Source: Pyrodictiaceae archaeon (GTDB taxonomy: Archaea; Thermoproteota; Thermoprotei_A; Sulfolobales; WANQ01). From it: DNA of 64,000 bases. This document shows, one piece after another, positions 59,050 through 64,000 of this stretch (position 1 is its first letter; the number at the start of each line of letters is the position of its first letter). The stretch covers positions 1 through 64,000 of the forward strand of contig WANQ01000043.1 of assembly GCA_015521735.1 (NCBI GenBank), in the 5' to 3' direction. The notes beneath the pieces are model-generated. The model did not search any database and had not been told where the DNA came from. It saw only the letters and a list, made by a program, of their open reading frames with translations. A program made the translations under genes and the position numbers.

Positions 59050-60456
59050 TTACTTTCTCAAATATTTTCCTTCAACTATTTTTAGCGTCCTATACCTACA
59101 CTCCACACATACCTCAAATGGTGACCTTGAGTAGGGTTGTCCACCACCCATTATACATCCATTAGGGCATATGTATAATACTATTGTTCCAGTCTTTATC
59201 AATCCTCTCTTAACAGCCTCTAGTATACCCTTTACTTCATAAGGTCCTACAGCTTTAACATACCCATATGTTTTAGGCATTATTTCTCCATCAGGTTTAC
59301 TAGGTCTTAGGTCTTTTAGATCCATCTTTTTCAGCATTACTTGTAATTCTCTTGTAGTTATAACGTGTTCTCCATGTAGTTTTCTTGCAACACATTGCGT
59401 TATTAGTACACTATGATATCCTAGTCTTGGTGTTGGTGGACGTACAAGGTATTTCCTTAGTTCAGGGTAGAACTGGTTTACATACTTGTATTCTGCTTCG
59501 CTTACTGGCACTATGTTTAACTCGTGTGTGAGCTGTATGTCTGCTAAAGGCGACCATATTATTATCCTAGTAAATCCTAGTTCTCTAAGCGCGGTAATAA
59601 CCTTACCAGGATCTACTTCTTCTGCTTCTGCTAGTGCTGCTAATGCTTCTGGCTCTATGTATGCTATTGGATTATGTTTTGAGAGGAGCCCTTGAACGTT
59701 TTCTATATCATTTCTGTAAACTAGGGCTCCTACAGGACAGTAAGCTGTACATAAACCACATAGTATGCATGTAGTGTTCTCAAATGGCTCATAGAATGGT
59801 GTTGCAACTGCTATGTCTATTCCACGGTTAACGAATCCTAAAGCATTTACACCTAGACTACTACATACTCCAACGCATCTACCACAAATAATACATTTAT
59901 CTGCATGGAGCCTTAGTATCTTACCCCTAATATCACGTAAGTATTCACGACAGAACTCAAATCTCCTCTCACCTTGCTTAAACCATGATCCTCCCACTAT
60001 CTTGGCTATGAGTTCTACTAACTCCCACTTGTTAATTGGGCATCCTCTTAGCCAGTAATCAACTCTAACATATCTTGAAATAGGTTCTCCTTCAATGATT
60101 CCTTCATGCTTCTCTTCGCTTCCATAGACTTTCTTTACTCCATTAATGCTTCTTCCTTTCATAAGCCCTGGTATTCCTCCTAGGAGACTACATGTACCTA
60201 GGGCTACTAGTATCTTCGCCTTTCTCCTAATCTCCTTTAGCTTCTCAGCATCCTCTATGGAAGCTACTGCTCCTTCAACGAATACTATATCGTATTCCTC
60301 TCTTTCACTAGTATAGCCTAAAAGAGGTTCATAGGCTATTTCTATACCGTATTTCTCCATTAACTCGATTAGCTTCTCACCTAGATTAACTATTTCATGC
60401 CTACATCCCTCGCATCCTGCTAGAGAGTATATTCCTACAATAATTTTGTCTGCCAT
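59050..60456 (-). CDS. Hybrid subunit: [NiFe] small-subunit N-domain + ferredoxin + [FeFe]-hydrogenase-like H-domain
   Basis: A 468-residue fusion (numbers from ATG 60456, chosen because GAGGT lies eight bases before it; TTG 60471 is the longer option). Residues 1-160: [NiFe] small-subunit domain with proximal ligands CEGC, LGTCS and RGCP. Residues 185-245: two [4Fe-4S] motifs, CIICGRCVGVC and CILCGLCTAYCPVGAL, with GFVNRG between, as in HydA. Residues 260-468: H-domain, with EHVITTRELQVMLKKM, the L2-like LITQCVARK (Cys355) and L3-like ICPNGCIMGGGQP (Cys430, Cys434). The L1 TSCCP site reads VPVSEA. A last CVEC pair follows. One of four adjacent hybrid-hydrogenase genes. Confidence 0.85.
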   Translation of the reverse strand: MADKIIVGIYSLAGCEGCRHEIVNLGEKLIELMEKYGIEIAYEPLLGYTSEREEYDIVFVEGAVASIEDAEKLKEIRRKAKILVALGTCSLLGGIPGLMKGRSINGVKKVYGSEEKHEGIIEGEPISRYVRVDYWLRGCPINKWELVELIAKIVGGSWFKQGERRFEFCREYLRDIRGKILRLHADKCIICGRCVGVCSSLGVNALGFVNRGIDIAVATPFYEPFENTTCILCGLCTAYCPVGALVYRNDIENVQGLLSKHNPIAYIEPEALAALAEAEEVDPGKVITALRELGFTRIIIWSPLADIQLTHELNIVPVSEAEYKYVNQFYPELRKYLVRPPTPRLGYHSVLITQCVARKLHGEHVITTRELQVMLKKMDLKDLRPSKPDGEIMPKTYGYVKAVGPYEVKGILEAVKRGLIKTGTIVLYICPNGCIMGGGQPYSRSPFEVCVECRYRTLKIVEGKYLRK

Positions 60457-60472
60457 GGATTTATACCTCAAC

Positions 60473-61744
60473 TTATTGTTTAACTACAACATGGACAGCA
60501 CATGGAAGACATGGATCGTATGCTCTAACAAGCATTGACAAATACTTTTTAGCTTCAACTACGTCTAATTCTCCTTCAACTATCTTCTTACCCAAGGTCA
60601 TAGCTGAGTGTTCTATGTGGAGGGCATTCATTGCTGTAGGCGTTATTATATTAGCGTATACTACTCTACCCTCACTATCAACCCTATAATGATGTATGAG
60701 TAGTCCTCTAGGTGCTTCAAGTACTCCTACTCCTTCACCACTACGTATGGTGTATTCTGTTCTTAGCCTAAGATCCCTATCTTTCAGTTCATCTAGCTTC
60801 TCCTTAACATCCATTATAGTTGCTAGTATTTCTAGTGCCTTAGCCTTAATGTTGGCGTAGGGATTGTTTAGTTCCTTTACAATAGATGACACGTAGTCCT
60901 CTAATCCTACTAGTCTCTCACCATACTCCAACACTCTTGCACGTGAGCCAACATAGAATACTCTACCATTATATCTGTAAACCTTGGAGTTTGAGTAGTC
61001 TACTACCTCCTCTGAGATATACTTAGGGTAGTCTACGGCCCTGAACTTCTCCCCAGTAGACGATAGAATATAGTCGCCTATGGAGAGATAGCCTATAGGT
61101 GATTCAGATACAAGGTATACTGGTGAAGGATCTACTAGTTCTGGTAGTTCAAGCCTAGTTACATGGTCTACTACTTCTCTTGCAAGCTTCTCTGCCTCAC
61201 CTAGTATCCTCACAGCTTTCTCTACTTTATCCTTTGAAGGCTTCTTTGTAAATCCTCCAATTCTATAAGTATTCGGGTTTACTATCCTACCTGCTAATAG
61301 CTCAACTACTTGTAAGCATAAGTTGTTTAGCTTAAACCCTACTTTAATTAAGTCTGGATTCCTTGATAGAAGCTCTGATAAAGTCCTAGCATTATAGTAG
61401 TCTGGTAGTGCTAGGAAGAATAAGTGTACTACATTGTTTTGTGCTACCTGTATCTTGTTCATGGATTCTTTTAGCAGTATTATATCATCTGGTAGCTCTA
61501 CTCCCAGCGCGTTTTCTATTGCTGTAATCGATGCTAAGAAATGTGCTATACTACATGCTCCACATATTCTTGACGCTATTATTGGTGCTTCATCTACTTT
61601 TCTACCCTCTATTACAGCTTCTATAAGCCTCATATCATGTACTACACGGAATTTTGCGTCAACACTACCATTCCTTAAGCTTAGCCTTAACTCTAGGTGT
61701 CCGAATACTTTATCTATTCTCTCGCTTAGCTCGAGATAGCTCAC
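60473..61744 (-). CDS. [NiFe] hydrogenase large subunit of the hybrid complex
   Basis: A 423-residue group 3-like catalytic subunit. Both ligand motifs are intact: ASRICGACSIAHFLASITAI and AYDPCLPCAVH, followed by a very short tail VVVKQ for processing. Distinct from the sulfhydrogenase alpha subunit (RICGICPIAY / DPCISCSVH). It ends 16 bases before the chosen ATG of the hybrid small subunit and overlaps the NuoG-like gene by four. It should house a working NiFe centre. Confidence 0.9.
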   Translation of the reverse strand: MSYLELSERIDKVFGHLELRLSLRNGSVDAKFRVVHDMRLIEAVIEGRKVDEAPIIASRICGACSIAHFLASITAIENALGVELPDDIILLKESMNKIQVAQNNVVHLFFLALPDYYNARTLSELLSRNPDLIKVGFKLNNLCLQVVELLAGRIVNPNTYRIGGFTKKPSKDKVEKAVRILGEAEKLAREVVDHVTRLELPELVDPSPVYLVSESPIGYLSIGDYILSSTGEKFRAVDYPKYISEEVVDYSNSKVYRYNGRVFYVGSRARVLEYGERLVGLEDYVSSIVKELNNPYANIKAKALEILATIMDVKEKLDELKDRDLRLRTEYTIRSGEGVGVLEAPRGLLIHHYRVDSEGRVVYANIITPTAMNALHIEHSAMTLGKKIVEGELDVVEAKKYLSMLVRAYDPCLPCAVHVVVKQ

Positions 61745-62412
61745 TTCTTTTCACCTCCATTATAGGTTTCTAGTAATATGTTGTAGATCTTGTCTAGGCT
61801 TGGGTGATTATTCCAGAATAACTTCATCTTAGAGAATACTTCTTCTAATGGTATTTTATGCTCCTTGTAGAGCCTAGCCGCCTCAACTAGTACGTCTCTA
61901 CGTGTTATAGGGCCACGACATCCTATACATATAGTTCCTTCTCTAGTACAGGGGCTACCACAACCAGCTATAGTTATTGGGCCTAGGCATGGTTCTCCTC
62001 TTACTAGTAAACACTCGTTTCCGTGGAGAGGGCATTCAGCACATACTGGTATGCCTTCTACACCATATTCTCTTGCTAAGTCTAGTAGTTGGCAGAATCC
62101 GCCTTTCCTTGGACAAGACTGGCATTTAATTTTATGGGATGCTAGTATTAGTTCTAGTATTACTCTACGGTTACGTCTAACTCTCTCTGTATTAGTGTAG
62201 ACTCTTAGCCCCTCTGATACAGGGTAGGCGCAAGCTGGTACTAGTCTACCGTTACCTAGTTCTACAATACATATTCTACATGATGCTTCACGGTATATTC
62301 CCTTGAAGAAGCATAGTGTTGGAACACTATATCCAGCCTTAATTACAGCGTCAATTATATATGATCCCTCCCCTACTTCTACTTCTTTATCATTAACGTA
62401 GACCTTAACCAT
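61741..62412 (-). CDS. HydA/HoxU-like [2Fe-2S] subunit carrying the displaced [NiFe] small-subunit C-domain
   Basis: A 223-residue NuoG-like electron carrier. Residues 1-75: [2Fe-2S] domain with Cys34, Cys45, Cys48, Cys61. Residues 93-107: the His-Cys3 [4Fe-4S] motif (His93, Cys97, Cys100, Cys107). Residues 124-165: CAECPLHGNECL, PCLGPITIAGCGSPC and CIGCRGPI. This last part matches the C-terminal domain of the delta subunit at 56964-57737 almost cysteine for cysteine, not a NuoG domain. So the cluster domain missing from the hybrid small subunit is here. Confidence 0.87.
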   Translation of the reverse strand: MVKVYVNDKEVEVGEGSYIIDAVIKAGYSVPTLCFFKGIYREASCRICIVELGNGRLVPACAYPVSEGLRVYTNTERVRRNRRVILELILASHKIKCQSCPRKGGFCQLLDLAREYGVEGIPVCAECPLHGNECLLVRGEPCLGPITIAGCGSPCTREGTICIGCRGPITRRDVLVEAARLYKEHKIPLEEVFSKMKLFWNNHPSLDKIYNILLETYNGGEKK

Positions 62413-62421
62413 ACCGTATTA

Positions 62422-64000
62422 TCACCTCTTCTCAACTGCTCCTACAGGACAAACAATATAGCATTGACCACAGTGAATACACTTTGACTTATCAATTACA
62501 TGGGGCTTACCTAGTTCACCTGAAATAGCTTTAGATGGACAATTTCTTGCACAAGTACCACATCCAGTACATTTGTCAGGGTTAATCCAGTACTCTACTA
62601 GCTTAGTACATACTTTTGCAGGACAACGCTTACTACGAACATGTGCTAGGTACTCGTCCTTGAAGTATCGTAGCGTTGACAATACTGGGTTAGGGGCTGT
62701 TCCACCGAGAGCACATAAGCTTGAACTCCTAATTACATTTCCTAGCTCTTCTAGTACTTCTAGATCCTCTTCACTTCCTTCACCATTAGTTATCTTTTCC
62801 AGTATATCGTAGAGTATCTTCATCCCTATGCGGCATGGGAAACACTTGCCACAGGATTCTGCTACAGTAAAGCTTGTAAAGAACTTAGCTACATCAACCA
62901 TACAGCTATGGTCATCTATTACTACTATTCCACCAGAACCCATTATTGCTCCAGCTTTCTGCAATGTCTCGTAGTCTATTGGTGTTGATAGTAGGCTTGC
63001 AGGTACACATCCACCACTAGGCCCACCTATCTGTACTGCTTTGATTTTCCTACCTTCTGGTGGTCCTCCAGCAATCTCTACTACTAGCTTCTCTATTGTT
63101 GTCCCTACTGGTACTTCGTAGGCACCAGTACGTTTAACTGAACCCGTTACACAGAACATCTTAGTACCCTTAGTCTTCTCTGTACCATACTTGGCGAACT
63201 TCTCCCATCCCTCAGCCATTATCGTTGCTACATGAGCTAGTGTCTCAACATTATTGATTATGGTAGGTTTACCCCATAGTCCACGTGTTGCTGGATAAGG
63301 TGGTCTTTGCCTAGGCCTAGTCCTCCCCTCTATTGCTGCGATTAACGCTGTTTCTTCTCCACATACAAAGGCTCCTGCACTAAGGATTACTTCTACGTCA
63401 AAGCTAAAGCCTCTTCCAAGAATATTGTCTCCTAGTAGACCATACTTTCTTGCCTGCTCAACAGCTTTTGATAAGCGCTCAGCCATTAATGGTTTTTCTG
63501 CTCTAACGAATATGAAACCCTTACTCGCACCTATGGCGTAGGCTGCTATTATCATTCCCTCAAGTACTCGGTGGGGATCTGATTCTGCTAGCAATCTATT
63601 CATGAATGCTCCAGGGTCTCCTTCATCAGCATTCATTATAATGTACTTGACGTCTCCTGGTTGCTCACGAGCAATCTTCCATTTCAGCCACGTTGGGAAT
63701 CCTGCTCCTCCACGTCCACGTAGACCCGACTTCCTTATCTCCTCTATTACTTCCTCAGGCCTCATGTTTAGTGCTCGGTCTAGTCCACGGTATCCTCCAA
63801 GAGCTATGTACTCCTCTATTGACTCTGGATCAACTATTCCACAGTTCCTTGAAACCCATCTTACCTGATTCCTCCATGGCTCAAGCTCGTCTAGTAGTGG
63901 CACCTTGTCTTCTCCTTTCGCATTACCAGTACGATTCCTTAATGCAAAAGCACTTGATACATCTCCTTCAAGGTATTCTTTTATAATTCTTGGCACATCA
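62422..64000 (-). CDS. NuoF/HydB-like NADH-FMN flavoprotein with extra ferredoxin domain (5' end beyond window)
   Basis: At least 525 residues. NADH/FMN core: GLRGRGGAGFPTWLKW, MNADEGDPGAFMNRLLAES, GAFVCGEETALIAAIEG. The [4Fe-4S] N3 site is ESCGKCFPCRIG ... SSLCALGG. The C-terminus adds CTGCGTCARNCPSKAI and CIHCGQCYIVCPVGAV, as in HydB of bifurcating hydrogenases and not in HoxF. The first possible start is GTG 63996, but codons before it (Asp) and the residues DVPRIIKEYLEGD match the linker that follows a thioredoxin-like [2Fe-2S] domain, so the gene almost certainly continues past 64000. Ten bases before the NuoG-like gene. Confidence 0.92.
   Translation of the reverse strand, partial: DVPRIIKEYLEGDVSSAFALRNRTGNAKGEDKVPLLDELEPWRNQVRWVSRNCGIVDPESIEEYIALGGYRGLDRALNMRPEEVIEEIRKSGLRGRGGAGFPTWLKWKIAREQPGDVKYIIMNADEGDPGAFMNRLLAESDPHRVLEGMIIAAYAIGASKGFIFVRAEKPLMAERLSKAVEQARKYGLLGDNILGRGFSFDVEVILSAGAFVCGEETALIAAIEGRTRPRQRPPYPATRGLWGKPTIINNVETLAHVATIMAEGWEKFAKYGTEKTKGTKMFCVTGSVKRTGAYEVPVGTTIEKLVVEIAGGPPEGRKIKAVQIGGPSGGCVPASLLSTPIDYETLQKAGAIMGSGGIVVIDDHSCMVDVAKFFTSFTVAESCGKCFPCRIGMKILYDILEKITNGEGSEEDLEVLEELGNVIRSSSLCALGGTAPNPVLSTLRYFKDEYLAHVRSKRCPAKVCTKLVEYWINPDKCTGCGTCARNCPSKAISGELGKPHVIDKSKCIHCGQCYIVCPVGAVEKR

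Noticed and set aside
1..64000. tRNA genes, rRNA, CRISPR arrays, insertion sequences
   Set aside because: I looked for tRNA-like stems with the TTCGA loop in intergenic regions, regularly spaced repeats and transposase motifs on both strands and found none. A tRNAscan or ISfinder run would be decisive.

Overview
The window comes from an anaerobic, hyperthermophile-like crenarchaeon (Thermoproteota). The gene set fits the Desulfurococcales best, but I cannot name a genus. Signs are AT-rich sequence, many TTG and GTG starts with GGTGA/GAGG ribosome-binding sites, archaeal TATA boxes, VapBC pairs, archaeal AAA ATPases with C-terminal winged helices, archaeal CoA enzymes, and a Thermococcus-like set of [NiFe] hydrogenases. 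No rRNA, tRNA, CRISPR array or insertion sequence was seen, and there is no gene-free stretch longer than about 300 bases.

Left part (1-32 kb): mixed housekeeping and accessory genes. These include an OsmC redox protein, a nicotinamidase-like hydrolase, VapBC, a cupin, a nuclease-like protein, an MfnA-type decarboxylase, a candidate structured RNA (5315-5406), and an Mrp/NBP35 Fe-S carrier ATPase. They continue with cobalamin synthesis (CbiB), AlaX editing, a glycosyltransferase and GalT. A DUF917-hydantoinase-permease cluster follows, then the nickel chaperone HypA next to a MinD/Mrp-type ATPase (likely the archaeal HypB), HxlB, a TusA-like/OsmC-like pair, two surface-type proteins (PA14, FG-GAP), a Memo-associated radical SAM enzyme and a BtuFCD-type importer. 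Four AAA ATPases each carry a different palindrome at the start codon or promoter, which suggests autoregulation.

Middle (32-47 kb): a long minus-strand block encodes a respiratory group 4 membrane-bound [NiFe] hydrogenase. It starts with a four-cluster ferredoxin, then two NuoL/M-like subunits, NuoH, a fused NuoCD-type large subunit, NuoI and NuoB. An Mrp Na+/H+ antiporter module follows, and the block ends in the CoA enzyme phosphopantoate-beta-alanine ligase. A GltD-like flavoprotein upstream shares a 13-bp promoter element with the hydrogenase operon.

47-54.9 kb: gamma-glutamyltransferase, a TauE exporter, a coiled-coil nuclease-like protein, a SPOUT methyltransferase, a second VapBC, a frameshifted AlaX-S, a membrane-anchored serpin and a DppA-type aminopeptidase.

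Right end (55-64 kb): two further hydrogenases converge. The first is a cytosolic NAD(P)-linked sulfhydrogenase (beta-gamma-delta-alpha). The second is the most striking system here: a [NiFe] hydrogenase with a NuoF/HydB-like flavoprotein whose small subunit is rebuilt. The proximal-cluster half is fused to a ferredoxin plus [FeFe]-hydrogenase-like H-domain. The [NiFe] small subunit's own C-terminal cluster domain has moved to the NuoG/HydA-like subunit. The H-domain keeps the L2 and L3 cysteines but has lost the L1 cysteines. Its flavoprotein gene runs off the right edge. Together the genes describe a fermentative or sulfur-linked heterotroph that handles reductant through H2 at three points: membrane ion pumping, NADPH, and probably a flavin-based NADH/ferredoxin enzyme.
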